Below, piece after piece: positions 33,663 through 43,024 of a stretch of DNA of 64,000 nucleotides. Origin of the DNA: Litorivivens lipolytica (GTDB taxonomy: Bacteria; Pseudomonadota; Gammaproteobacteria; Pseudomonadales; Spongiibacteraceae); NCBI RefSeq assembly GCF_014191715.1, contig NZ_JACHWY010000002.1, positions 124,001 to 188,000 on the forward strand, written 5' to 3'. Both the position numbers and the translations under genes were made by a program. The notes under the pieces were generated by a model. It searched no databases, was not told the origin of the DNA, and saw only the letters and a list, made by a program, of their open reading frames with translations. The first letter of the stretch is position 1, and every line of letters starts with the position of its first letter.

Positions 33663-33864
33663 GGCGGTTGGCGATCCCTCAACAACGGTGTGGGTTACAG
33701 GATTGTAACGGCGCTAATTATGCCTGTTATTTGATCAATGTCACAGTGCTGCGGCTTGTCGAGACTTAGTGCCGGCCCGGACATGTGATGCCGTGGTATG
33801 GACGTTGGCTTCGTCGCACTATAGGGCAGCAAAATAACAAAGCTCATTTATCAGGGAGGCCGCT

Positions 33865-34290
33865 ATGCCCGTACTCAATCCTACTCGTGCCCAATTTGAA
33901 GCCATGCTCGCCATGCCCGCAGACCAGCCGGTGTATATGCTGAACTTGCTGCGTTTTCGTGAGCAGGCGGATTATGGTGAGCGCACGGATCAAAACGCCT
34001 GCAGCGGGCGCGCGGCCTATGCCCGCTACGGCGCGGGTATCGCCGAGATTCTGAAAGGAGTTGGCGGTCGCCCGGTGTGGCAGGGCGATGGGCAGCTGAC
34101 CTTTATTGCGCCTGAGGGCGAGAGTTGGGACGAGTGCTTGCTGGTGCGCTACCCGGATATGGCGGCCTTTCAGGCGATGCTGACCAACCCGGATTATCAG
34201 GCTCAAACCTTTCACCGGGACGCCGCATTGCTGGATGCGCGGTTGGTGATTACCCACACCGCGCTGGTGGATTTCCCTGCCGCTGACTGA
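33865..34290 (+). CDS. DUF1330-family protein
   Basis: 141 residues, start ATG after CAGGGAGGCCGCT. PVYMLNLLRFREQADY and YPDMAAFQAMLTNPDYQA are the two conserved blocks of the DUF1330 ferredoxin-like (dimeric alpha/beta barrel) family. Function unknown. Converges with the PhoX-like gene 21 bases away. Confidence 0.85.
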   Translation: MPVLNPTRAQFEAMLAMPADQPVYMLNLLRFREQADYGERTDQNACSGRAAYARYGAGIAEILKGVGGRPVWQGDGQLTFIAPEGESWDECLLVRYPDMAAFQAMLTNPDYQAQTFHRDAALLDARLVITHTALVDFPAAD

Positions 34291-34311
34291 GTGGGTCAAC
34301 GGCTACTACGT

Positions 34312-35712
34312 TCAATTGCTTGTCACGATGGCATCCGGCAGGCGCAACTCGTAGGTCTCGCCCACGCCGTTGCGGCGCTGGGAGCTGAAATACAGGCGCG
34401 AGCCGTCAGGCGAGAAGGCCGGGCCGCAGATTTCCGAGCCGGAGTGGAACACTTCCACCAGCGGAATGGCCTGACGATTCGGCTGAACCACCATAATGCG
34501 TGAGCTGGGCGAGGACGGTGGGTCTTCGGCCACCAGCACATCACCCCAGGGGCTGACGGTCAGGTTGTCCACATCGCCAAAGTCCGGTTCGATCTGGCTG
34601 TTATCAAAGATTAGCTCGGCCAGCTGGTTTTCAATATCCAGTGCCCAGACGCGGTTATCGCCTTTAGTGGTGAAGAACACCACGCCGCGGGTATCCACGC
34701 TGCCGCCCTCGGGGGTGCTGACGCCGGGTGAGGCGGGGGCGGGCAGTTCGTAGTACCAAAGCCCTTCGCCGCCATCAAACACGGTGCCGGGTGCCTTGCC
34801 GCCGGTCAGTTCAATATCGCTGCGCACGGTGGCTTGGGCGTCTTCCGGGCGGATGGCATCTTTCCAGGTAACCGGTCGCAGGGTGGTCAAAGCGCTGTCG
34901 TCGGTTTCGTAACCGCCATCTTCAAGGCCGGCGATATTCATCACCTGCAGACGGCCGTTTTCCATGGCCATTCGGCCATTGCTATCGATGTCACTGGCAT
35001 CGGCAATCCAGCGATAAAAGCGACCGTCGCCGGTATCTTCGGTTAGGTAAATCACCTTGTTTACCGGATCGACCGCGATGGCCTCATGGGGGAATTTGCC
35101 GAGCGAGGGTTTGGCGACGCCTTCACTCGCCTGAAAGGGATCGCACTCGTAGCACAGGCCGTCGCTGACTTCTTCGCAGGATACCCAGGTATTCCATGGC
35201 GTTTTGCCGCCGGCGCAGTTCTGGCGGGTGCCGGTGAGGATGGGGTAGGCGTCGTCGACTTCGCCATTGGCGTTAAAGGCAATGGCGCCGCAGCCACCAA
35301 GCGGCATGGCGGGTACTTCCGAGTTGGAGGTGTAGATCCAGCCTCCGTCCGGGCGGCTGTAGCAAGCGCCGCCATCGGGGAAGCGGTGCCAGTTGTAACT
35401 ACTAAAGGGGGTTAGTGCCCCCGGCGTTTGTACAGGCAGTTGTGAGGTGGCGACAGCGCGAATTGAAAAACCGGCTGGAATCGCGATCTGGGTGTCTGCA
35501 TCCGGTGCTCCCAGTGCGCTGATATTCGCCAAAGGCCCTAGGGGTATATTCAGCTCACTTAAATTGGCGGGTACAAGAGGTGCGGCGCTCGGGGCGGATG
35601 AGCTTGAGCTGCTATTGCAGGCCGCAAACAGGGGCGCAAGGCTGGCACCGGCGGAGGCATAAAATGCCTTCTGTAACAGGGCGCGGCGGCTGGTTTTGCG
35701 TTGGGAGATCAT
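34312..35712 (-). CDS. PhoX-like / DUF839 secreted protein with Tat signal
   Basis: 466 residues from ATG 35712 (GAGGA upstream). The N-terminus SRRALLQKAF with a following hydrophobic stretch is a twin-arginine signal, and LFAACN is a lipobox, so it is probably an exported lipoprotein. The mature part is a beta-propeller of the DUF839/PhoX group: GGACYSRPDGGWIYTSNSE, TWVSCEE, LGKFPHEAIAVDP, VIYLTEDTGDGRFYRW, LTVSPWGDVLVAED. PhoX members are calcium/iron alkaline phosphatases, but many DUF839 proteins are not. Activity not certain. Confidence 0.82.
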   Translation of the reverse strand: MISQRKTSRRALLQKAFYASAGASLAPLFAACNSSSSSSAPSAAPLVPANLSELNIPLGPLANISALGAPDADTQIAIPAGFSIRAVATSQLPVQTPGALTPFSSYNWHRFPDGGACYSRPDGGWIYTSNSEVPAMPLGGCGAIAFNANGEVDDAYPILTGTRQNCAGGKTPWNTWVSCEEVSDGLCYECDPFQASEGVAKPSLGKFPHEAIAVDPVNKVIYLTEDTGDGRFYRWIADASDIDSNGRMAMENGRLQVMNIAGLEDGGYETDDSALTTLRPVTWKDAIRPEDAQATVRSDIELTGGKAPGTVFDGGEGLWYYELPAPASPGVSTPEGGSVDTRGVVFFTTKGDNRVWALDIENQLAELIFDNSQIEPDFGDVDNLTVSPWGDVLVAEDPPSSPSSRIMVVQPNRQAIPLVEVFHSGSEICGPAFSPDGSRLYFSSQRRNGVGETYELRLPDAIVTSN

Positions 35713-35835
35713 AAAACATCCTCGGTACTGCATGGGTAGTGGTCTGTGAACGTGGGTGATTATCGGCAATCAAGATGACAGCCCTGTTACGGTTTGGTGA
35801 CTTGCGCCTGACGCTGCGCTTGCTAAGCTCGCCCC

Positions 35836-37218
35836 ATGTCTGATTTGCAAACAATGTTGAATTCACTGGTGGGCTTTCTCTGGGGGCCGCCTTTGGTGGC
35901 CCTGCTTGGCGGCGGTGGCCTGTTCTTTCTTCTCTACTCCCGCTTTCTGCCCTATCGGCATTTGGGGCAGAGCGTGCGCCTTTTGCTGCGCAAGGCCGAT
36001 GACGATGATCCCGGTCAGCTGTCTCACTTTCAGGCCCTGAGCACCGCCCTTTCCGGCACGCTGGGTATGGGCAATGTGGCAGGCGTGGCGCTGGCCATTG
36101 CCATGGGTGGGCCGGGCGCAATTTTCTGGATGTGGATGAGTGCGCTGCTCGGTATTGCCACCAAGTTCTACACCTGTACGCTGGCGGTGATGTATCGCGG
36201 TAAAGACAGTGCCGGCGAGTGGCAGGGCGGCCCGATGTATGTGATTCGCGAAGGGCTCGGCGAGAAGTGGAAGCCGCTGGCGATATTCTTCGCCATTGCC
36301 GGACTGTTAGGCACCATGCCGATCTTTCAGGTAAATCAATTGGTACAGGTGGTGCGCGATACGCTCGCGGTGCCAATGGGCTTAGCCAATGAACAGTTTT
36401 TTCTGTTTGAGTTGGGTTTTGGTCTGGTATTGGCTGCGCTGGTGATTGTGGTTGCGCTGGGGCAGTTGCCGCGACTCGGCAAGGTTACTGCCGTGTTGGT
36501 GCCGAGCATGGTTATCGGCTATCTCTTGCTGACCCTGATTGTGCTGCTTATGCATGCGAACGAGGTACCTGCCGCCTTTGCCTTGATCATAACGGACGCG
36601 TTTAGTGGTCAGGCCGCAGCGGGCGGAGTGCTGGGCGCGGTAATCATTACCGGCTTTCGGCGTGCGGCTTTTTCAAACGAAGCGGGCATTGGTACCGAGG
36701 CTATGGCCCACGGGGCTGCGCGAACCCGTGAGCCGATACGTGAAGGGCTGGTAGCAATGCTTGGCCCAGTGATTGATACCCTGATTGTCTGCACCTGTAC
36801 CGCACTGGTGATACTGATTAGCGGCGTATGGCAAAGCGCGGATGCCAATGGCGTCACGCTGACGGCGCTCGCCTTTCAGAAACTGTTCCCCATTGGTGGT
36901 GCCTGGATATTGGCCTTGCTGGTGAGTGTGCTCAGCATGAGCACGGTGTTTACCTTCTGGTACTACGGCAGCAAGTGTCTGGGCTTTCTGATTGGTGCGC
37001 AGCACCAGCGCCACTATGTGTGGATCTATGCGGTGCTGGTGGTGTGCGGTGCGGTGATTTCACTGAAGCTGGTGGTGAGTCTGATCGACTCCATGTACGC
37101 GCTGATGGCGATTCCGACCATGACTTCGGCGCTATTGCTGGCGCCGAAGGTCAATGCTGCTGCGCGCCGCTATTTTGCAGCGCGCGAAGCGCTTACCAGC
37201 GATAGCTCAGGGTCGTAA
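35836..37218 (+). CDS. Sodium:alanine/glycine symporter family (AGCS) transporter
   Basis: 460 residues with about ten membrane helices. GTLGMGNVAGVALAIAMGGPGAIFWMW and RRAAFSNEAGIGTEAMAHGAART are hallmarks of the AGCS family, which imports small neutral amino acids with sodium. Its last 26 bases overlap the convergent TonB receptor gene. No regulator adjoins it. Confidence 0.93.
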   Translation: MSDLQTMLNSLVGFLWGPPLVALLGGGGLFFLLYSRFLPYRHLGQSVRLLLRKADDDDPGQLSHFQALSTALSGTLGMGNVAGVALAIAMGGPGAIFWMWMSALLGIATKFYTCTLAVMYRGKDSAGEWQGGPMYVIREGLGEKWKPLAIFFAIAGLLGTMPIFQVNQLVQVVRDTLAVPMGLANEQFFLFELGFGLVLAALVIVVALGQLPRLGKVTAVLVPSMVIGYLLLTLIVLLMHANEVPAAFALIITDAFSGQAAAGGVLGAVIITGFRRAAFSNEAGIGTEAMAHGAARTREPIREGLVAMLGPVIDTLIVCTCTALVILISGVWQSADANGVTLTALAFQKLFPIGGAWILALLVSVLSMSTVFTFWYYGSKCLGFLIGAQHQRHYVWIYAVLVVCGAVISLKLVVSLIDSMYALMAIPTMTSALLLAPKVNAAARRYFAAREALTSDSSGS

Positions 37219-39550
37219 ACAATTCGCGCCCCGGGTTCTGGCTGGGGTTGTAGGTGCCGGGGAACAGGGCAGTATCAATTACCTGATTCAGCTCGCGCTC
37301 GTCGGTCAGGTTCTTGCCGCCGACTGTTAATGCCCAGCCACCGTCCAGACTCTTGATCGAGATATGCGCGGAGTAGGTGACCGTATCAGGGATCTCGGTG
37401 TTCGGGTCCAGATCCGTGTCGGTAAAGTGACTGCTCTGGAAGTTTACGTTCACCGCCGTTTTTAGCATGAAATTGCCAATCGGGTATTCCAGCGTCGGGC
37501 TCAGCGTGCCATTCCAGTCTGGCGCAAAGGCCAGTGTCTTGCCGCCGAGATCCTGCGTCGCGCCCTGGCCTTCGGAAATCGGTGCAGGTGCTGAGGGGTA
37601 CTTGTCGTATTCCGCTTCGAGGTAACCCACCGAACCGTTGATGGTGAGCGGCGCGTAAGGCGTCAGCCACTGCACGTCCAGTTCCATCCCCTGTGAAAAG
37701 GCTGACGCGGCGTTGGTCACGTCAAAGAACAAGCCGTTGAAGGCCAGTACCTGCAGGTCGTCAAACTCCATGCGGTAAAGCGTGGCGTTCAGCTTCAAGG
37801 TGTTTTCCAGAATCTGACTGCGCAGACCAATTTCAAAACTCTGGGCTTTTTCCGGTTCGTATTCCAGATCTTCGCCGGTAAAGGAAATGGAGTTTACGCC
37901 ACCACTCTTAAAGCCCTTCGACCAGGAGCCGTACATCGACACATCGTTATTGAAGAAGTAGGTCAGTGCGACTTTGGGTGAAACGTTGGTTTCCGTGCGC
38001 TTGATCTCGCCCGGCGCATAATCGTTAGCGCCAATCACGGTTGAGGTAATGCAGGGGGTCACGTCTTTATTGGTGCACACGCTGGTGCCCGTCGGCGTGG
38101 ATTTTTTCACTTCACGGTTAAAGCGAATACCCGGCGTGAGGGTCCAGTTGTCGGTGAGGTCCCATACAATCTGGCCGAACAGTGCGGTCGCTTCCGTATC
38201 CTGAAAGTAATCAAAGCGATAGTAATCGGTTTCGTTGATAGAGCCTGTCAGCGGCGGCAGAGTACCGCCGATAGCGCCCCCAAAGGGGTTGCCTGGCGTA
38301 GAGCTGCTGCCGGAAAGCAATTGCTGAGCATCGTCGGTGGTAGCGTAGGAGCCGATATCCTGACCGATAATTACGTCAGCAATAATATTGAAGTCAGACT
38401 GAAAGTAATACGCACCAGCAATAAACTCAACGCGATTGCCCAGCCCGAACAGGCTTTCTGCATTACCACTAAAGCGCCATTCCACCGATTCCTGGCGATA
38501 GTCGTCGACTTCATCCAGATTCAGCAGGTCGGCGGGAGAGACATCGAGATCCTGAAACTGTTCTACGTCTAGCCAGGACACGCCAACGATAAAAGTGGTG
38601 GCGAGTTCATTTAAGCCCCATATTTCGCCAAAGGAGTAATTCACATTGGTGAGTACGGTGTCGGAGCCTTTGAACATTTCACCGGGGTTGTTAAAGCTGG
38701 TCTGAAAGTTGGTCGGGTCATCTTCAATCTGCGGATCGAACTGAACCAGATAGTTGCGCGTATCTTCGTCGATATTCATCAACTGGCGCGGCCAGAAGTT
38801 GAGTGTGGTATCTGAAGTTTGCGCGACCAGATCGACGGCGAGCATATCGGAGGGGTTCCATTCCAGTTTCAGGCGGAAGGCGTCCTGATCGCGGGTGTCT
38901 TCCTTGCGATCGAGTTTGGTATTGTCCATGCGACCATCGCGATCTGACACCAAGGCAGAGGCGCGCAAACTCAAGCTGGGTGAAAAGCGGTAACCAAATC
39001 CGCCTTCGAGTCGCGTGTCACCAAAATCACCGTGCTTATACGACAGGTTGCCTTCGGTCCCTTCTTCGGCGGGGCCACCTTTGGAGCTGACGTTAAACAC
39101 ACCGGCAATCGTGTTCTTGCCGAACAGGGTGCCCTGCGGGCCGCGCAACACTTCCACGCGCTCCAGGTCGAACATGGACTCGGTAAAGTAGGTTCCGCGC
39201 CCGAAGAAAATTTCATCCTGAACAAGACCGACCGCAGGCTCAAAACTTGGGTTGAAGGTGTTGGTGCCGAAACCGCGAATAAACACCTGCGGTGAGGAGG
39301 GGCTGGTAAATTCCACACGAACGTTGGGCACATAAGTTGAGACTTCCACCAGATCACCAATGGCATTGTCCTGCATAAACTCGCCGGACAGGGCGCTGAC
39401 AGAAATCGGAACATCCTGCAGGCTTTGTTGGGTCTTCTGGGCCGTGACTACGACTTCCTCAATGACACGTGCCTGTGCCTGAACCTGCGTTGATACACTG
39501 GCTGTGAGAATGGCGCCTGCCAGTGCGCTGCGTTGTAGGTTAGTTGGCAT
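37193..39550 (-). CDS. TonB-dependent receptor
   Basis: 785 residues. Signal peptide ends near VSTQVQAQA; a TonB-box region ARVIEEVVVTAQK follows, then the plug (VRGFGTNTFNP, VEVLRGPQGTLFGKNTIAGVFNV) and a 22-strand barrel ending in the aromatic C-terminus LFTTLSYRW. Outer-membrane importer of a scarce or bulky substrate using TonB energy. It lies 49 bases after the five-gene operon containing a flavin monooxygenase and an SBF symporter, so it likely imports that pathway's substrate. Confidence 0.93.
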   Translation of the reverse strand: MPTNLQRSALAGAILTASVSTQVQAQARVIEEVVVTAQKTQQSLQDVPISVSALSGEFMQDNAIGDLVEVSTYVPNVRVEFTSPSSPQVFIRGFGTNTFNPSFEPAVGLVQDEIFFGRGTYFTESMFDLERVEVLRGPQGTLFGKNTIAGVFNVSSKGGPAEEGTEGNLSYKHGDFGDTRLEGGFGYRFSPSLSLRASALVSDRDGRMDNTKLDRKEDTRDQDAFRLKLEWNPSDMLAVDLVAQTSDTTLNFWPRQLMNIDEDTRNYLVQFDPQIEDDPTNFQTSFNNPGEMFKGSDTVLTNVNYSFGEIWGLNELATTFIVGVSWLDVEQFQDLDVSPADLLNLDEVDDYRQESVEWRFSGNAESLFGLGNRVEFIAGAYYFQSDFNIIADVIIGQDIGSYATTDDAQQLLSGSSSTPGNPFGGAIGGTLPPLTGSINETDYYRFDYFQDTEATALFGQIVWDLTDNWTLTPGIRFNREVKKSTPTGTSVCTNKDVTPCITSTVIGANDYAPGEIKRTETNVSPKVALTYFFNNDVSMYGSWSKGFKSGGVNSISFTGEDLEYEPEKAQSFEIGLRSQILENTLKLNATLYRMEFDDLQVLAFNGLFFDVTNAASAFSQGMELDVQWLTPYAPLTINGSVGYLEAEYDKYPSAPAPISEGQGATQDLGGKTLAFAPDWNGTLSPTLEYPIGNFMLKTAVNVNFQSSHFTDTDLDPNTEIPDTVTYSAHISIKSLDGGWALTVGGKNLTDERELNQVIDTALFPGTYNPSQNPGRELFTTLSYRW

Positions 39551-39599
39551 CTTGTCTCTCCCCTTGTTTTTAAAATGCGTCGGGTTCGGTTTTTAAAGG

Positions 39600-40388
39600 T
39601 CAGCCTTGCTGAATCATCTGTGAAAAACTCGCCGCAAACAATGCAATGCCTGTCAGCAAGAGTAACAGGAATACAGCAAACCTGAAGCGTTGTTCACTGA
39701 TGCGGTGGTGCAGCCATTCACCCACAATCACGCCGACAAATACCACGGGCAGAAAGGCGGCAAGACGCGGTAGAGCCGGAACGAGGCTGCCATCAAACAG
39801 AAAGATCAGCGTTAACAGTGAATTCAAGCTGAACCAGACGCTGATCAGCGTGGCGCGAAACCGGGCTTTGTCCAGTGATACGCCGGTGAGTGAATACACC
39901 AGCAAGGGCCCGCCGGATGCGAATAAGCCGTGGGTAACACCAGCCAGCAGCATCCAGCTGCGTGTCCACCAGCTGCCGTGGTTGGGTCGGCTGTGTTTGG
40001 TTGCGGGAGGTGTGCTAGTGCGGGCTTGCGCATACAACTCTCGACCGGCAAACCAGATAATCAGCGTGGCAAACAATATCTGCAGACTGACATCGCCCAG
40101 CCACGGTCGCAAACCGTAACCGAGCAGGGTGCCGAGGCCCATAATCGGCAAAATCAAACGCAGTAAGGTTGGCCAATGAATATGCTGGCGGTGACGCAAT
40201 GCCAAATAACCGGTCATGCAGATATTCAGAGGCACCAGTACTGGCAGCATTTCCGGAATTGGCAATAACAGGGCGCCAAGCGACAACGCGATGACAATGC
40301 TGCCAAAGCCGGTGACGGCTTCGATGGTATAAGCCACAAATACAAACAGGGCTAACCATAGCCAGGGGTTTTGCAGGACCTCCATCAA
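39600..40388 (-). CDS. TauE/SafE-family membrane permease
   Basis: 262 residues with about eight hydrophobic helices. VAYTIEAVTGFGSIVIALSLGALLLP and GVTHGLFASGGPLLVYSL are the two glycine-rich repeats of the TauE/SafE (sulfite/organosulfonate exporter-like) family. Last gene of a chain linked by 4-base overlaps; its start overlaps the SDR stop. Substrate not known; an anion or acid product of the pathway is possible. Confidence 0.88.
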   Translation of the reverse strand: MMEVLQNPWLWLALFVFVAYTIEAVTGFGSIVIALSLGALLLPIPEMLPVLVPLNICMTGYLALRHRQHIHWPTLLRLILPIMGLGTLLGYGLRPWLGDVSLQILFATLIIWFAGRELYAQARTSTPPATKHSRPNHGSWWTRSWMLLAGVTHGLFASGGPLLVYSLTGVSLDKARFRATLISVWFSLNSLLTLIFLFDGSLVPALPRLAAFLPVVFVGVIVGEWLHHRISEQRFRFAVFLLLLLTGIALFAASFSQMIQQG

Positions 40389-41167
40389 CGTTGCTCCAAC
40401 TCAACCGCAAAGCGCTTGCGTGTCATGCGCTGGAAAAAGCCCGGCGCAATACGCCATAGAATACTCGCAAACAGGGTAAAGCGATTGGGGAAGAGGCGCG
40501 GCTTGCGCTGGTCGAGGGCTTTTACGATGTTGCGCGCCAGTTCGCCGGCATCGTCAATGCGGCCAACCGTTGAGCGGGCATGCTTCGCCGGCTGACCGTC
40601 GCCGCCCAACGCATTTTTCTCAATGGGGGTATCGAGGAAGGAGGGGTACACCATCAGCACGTGAATGCCGTTGTCCGCTTCTTCCATGCGCAGCACTTCA
40701 AAAAACTGGGCGAGAGCCGATTTGGCTGCGCAGTAGCCAGCGCGACCGGGTACTGGCATCCAGCCGGCCATGGAGCCGATATTAATAATGGCGCCCCGGG
40801 TTTTGTAGAGCGCAGGCAGTAAGGCCAAGGCGAGTTCCATTGGTGCCTGCCAGTCGACCGCCATGACTTTTTTCATCACCGCCGGGTTGGTTTTTGCGGC
40901 CAGAGAGCGCTGGGTAATGCCCGCGTTATTCACCAGTACATCCAGTGAGCCGAGAGCGTCTACCTGTTGGCTGATCTGTTCAATGGCGTTGGCATCGGTC
41001 AGATCGCAGGCCAGTGTGCTCACCCGTTCCTTCAGTTCCGTCGCGCGAGCAGTTAAGCCGTCAGCATCCCGGTCTATCAGCAACAAGTGATCGCCGCGTT
41101 GATGAAAAACCTTGGCTATTTCCCAGCCGAGTCCGCTGGCGGCGCCGGTGATCAGAACGGTTTTCAT
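40385..41167 (-). CDS. Short-chain dehydrogenase/reductase
   Basis: 260 residues. TGAASGLGWEIA cofactor loop, Asp in LIDRDADG (NAD-type), NNAG, Ser in NIGSMAG and Tyr-xxx-Lys in YCAAK. A typical classical SDR. Overlaps both neighbours by 4 bases, so translationally coupled in the operon; probably oxidises a hydroxyl of the pathway substrate. Confidence 0.9.
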   Translation of the reverse strand: MKTVLITGAASGLGWEIAKVFHQRGDHLLLIDRDADGLTARATELKERVSTLACDLTDANAIEQISQQVDALGSLDVLVNNAGITQRSLAAKTNPAVMKKVMAVDWQAPMELALALLPALYKTRGAIINIGSMAGWMPVPGRAGYCAAKSALAQFFEVLRMEEADNGIHVLMVYPSFLDTPIEKNALGGDGQPAKHARSTVGRIDDAGELARNIVKALDQRKPRLFPNRFTLFASILWRIAPGFFQRMTRKRFAVELEQR

Positions 41168-42111
41168 GGGCTTGATCCTTCGTTTTTCTGGCGGTTTTCG
41201 ACGAACAGTTCAAAGACCTCGCGCGAGGTTAACTGGGGTGTGTAGCCGAACTCCGACTTAAGGCGCCGATTGCTGAGCACCGGACGGTAGCGAAGGAAAT
41301 TAATCTGTTGTGGCGAGTATCGGCTCAAGCGCAAGGGCTTGGCGATACTCAGCGCGAGTTTTAACAATCCTGCGGGTAGTGAAAGCACCGGTTTATTCAA
41401 ACGGCGGGCAATTTCAAAAATGCTCATGGCGCCGTCGCCGGCCAGATTATAGCGGCCGACCTTGGATTCGCGAATGCCCATCTCAATGATGTCGAGCACA
41501 TCTTCATCCCAGATAAACACAAAGGGTGAGTCAGAGCCGCTAATTGCCAGAATGCGGTTTTTATCGAACAGGTTGGTGATCTGGTTGCGGGTTTCGCGAC
41601 CGAGCACGGTGCCGGGGCGAAGAATCAGCTGTTGCAGTTCCGGGTGGCTTTTGCGCACCTCGGCCAGATAGTTCTCCACCAGTTTTTTGTGTTTGGAGTA
41701 GGCAAATTCTTCATTGCCCCGCAGCGGATCGTCTTCATCAATCCACGTAGGGTTGTCGGCATGATAACCATAAGCCGCGCCGGAACTGGTGACGGTCAAG
41801 TGTCTAACGCCCGAGCTGAGGCAGGCTTCAACCACGTTGCGAGTGCCGTTTACATCGATGTCGTAGTCGCGGGCTTCGTCGCCGGAGCTTTCCAGTACCG
41901 AGGCTAGGTGCACGACGTGAGTGATCTGGTGTTGGCTGACAATATCCGCAAGGCGCTTGTCGCGAATATCGCAGACTTCAAAATTTGCCTGAGGCGTGGC
42001 GGGCTCGCGAATGTCGACGCCTACTACCGTCAGGTTTTTCGCCAGCCGTTCAGCCAGTCGTGATCCGATGTAGCCGGCTGCGCCAGTAATTAAAACCTTG
42101 TCTTCAGACAT
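41164..42111 (-). CDS. NAD-dependent epimerase/dehydratase-family (extended SDR) protein
   Basis: 315 residues from ATG 42111, preceded by GTGAGGGACAAC; a GTG at 42123 is the alternative. ITGAAGYIGSRLAERL at the N-terminus, SSGAAYGYH with Ser, and YSKHK as Tyr-xxx-Lys. Extended SDRs of this type include 3-beta-hydroxysteroid dehydrogenases and sugar epimerases. With an SBF symporter and monooxygenase beside it, the former fits better (inference). Confidence 0.85.
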   Translation of the reverse strand: MSEDKVLITGAAGYIGSRLAERLAKNLTVVGVDIREPATPQANFEVCDIRDKRLADIVSQHQITHVVHLASVLESSGDEARDYDIDVNGTRNVVEACLSSGVRHLTVTSSGAAYGYHADNPTWIDEDDPLRGNEEFAYSKHKKLVENYLAEVRKSHPELQQLILRPGTVLGRETRNQITNLFDKNRILAISGSDSPFVFIWDEDVLDIIEMGIRESKVGRYNLAGDGAMSIFEIARRLNKPVLSLPAGLLKLALSIAKPLRLSRYSPQQINFLRYRPVLSNRRLKSEFGYTPQLTSREVFELFVENRQKNEGSSP

Positions 42112-43024
42112 GTTGTCCCTCACCTGTATTTGACGACTGTCGCGACCAGATCAGGGCCAGTGTCAGGCCGGCGATCAGGTGCCAGAAACTCCAGAGGCCG
42201 GCAATCAGCATCATGCCGCCCGCCTCCGGGAAAAACGTGAAAATAATGGAAAGACCGAGCGCCGTATTCTGAATGCCGACTTCCAGGGTGACCGCACGGC
42301 GCTCGTCGGTCGCCAATTTCAGCAATCGCCCGGCGAGGTTGCCGAGTGCCAGTGCTGTGAAATTGTGCACCACCACCAACAGGAGAATACGGGCGGCGTA
42401 TTCCTTAATGTTGTCGAGGTTCTGGGCGAAGGCAATCACTACGAACAAGAGAAAGACCAACAGGGTGACAATGCGCATGGGCTTGTCGGCACGTTCGGCT
42501 AGCACCGGGTGGCGTTTACCAATAGCCATGCCCAGCAGCAGCGGGGCAACTAACACCAGACCGACGAGCAGCAGCAGGCTTGCCGGATCAAGCGAGATTT
42601 CCCGCAGTAGCGGCCGCGTCATTGGATTCAGATAACCGTAGAGGGTGAAGTTAAACGGTGTCATCACAATCGCCGCGAGGCTGGACACGGCTGTCATGCT
42701 AACCGATACCGGCACGCTGGCTTTGCCCAGCCAGGTCATGACATTGGAGAAGCTGCCGCCGGGGCAGGACGCCACTAGAATCATGCCCAGTGCCAGTTGC
42801 GGTTCAACACCCGCCAGCGCGGTGCCGAGGCAGGTAATGGCGGGCAGCAAAATAAACTGGGCCAGCAGCCCCGCCGCTGGCGCACGCGGCTGACGGATCA
42901 CGCGCACAAAATCATCGGTGGTCAGCTTCAGCGACACCCCGAAAATCATGCCTGCGAGAATGGCGTTCAGCACCAGCAGATTGCCCTGGCTGAAGGCCAC
43001 CTCAACCTGCGAAAACTCACTCAT
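42104..43024 (-). CDS. Bile acid:sodium symporter (SBF/BASS) family transporter
   Basis: 306 residues with about nine to ten helices. LVASCPGGSFSNVMTWLGKASVPVSVSMTA and EVGIQNTALGLSIIFTFF are the conserved crossing-helix and sodium-site segments of BASS proteins, which carry bile acids, pantoate or other organic acids across the inner membrane. Overlaps the monooxygenase gene by 4 bases and the epimerase start by 8. Confidence 0.9.
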   Translation of the reverse strand: MSEFSQVEVAFSQGNLLVLNAILAGMIFGVSLKLTTDDFVRVIRQPRAPAAGLLAQFILLPAITCLGTALAGVEPQLALGMILVASCPGGSFSNVMTWLGKASVPVSVSMTAVSSLAAIVMTPFNFTLYGYLNPMTRPLLREISLDPASLLLLVGLVLVAPLLLGMAIGKRHPVLAERADKPMRIVTLLVFLLFVVIAFAQNLDNIKEYAARILLLVVVHNFTALALGNLAGRLLKLATDERRAVTLEVGIQNTALGLSIIFTFFPEAGGMMLIAGLWSFWHLIAGLTLALIWSRQSSNTGEGQHV

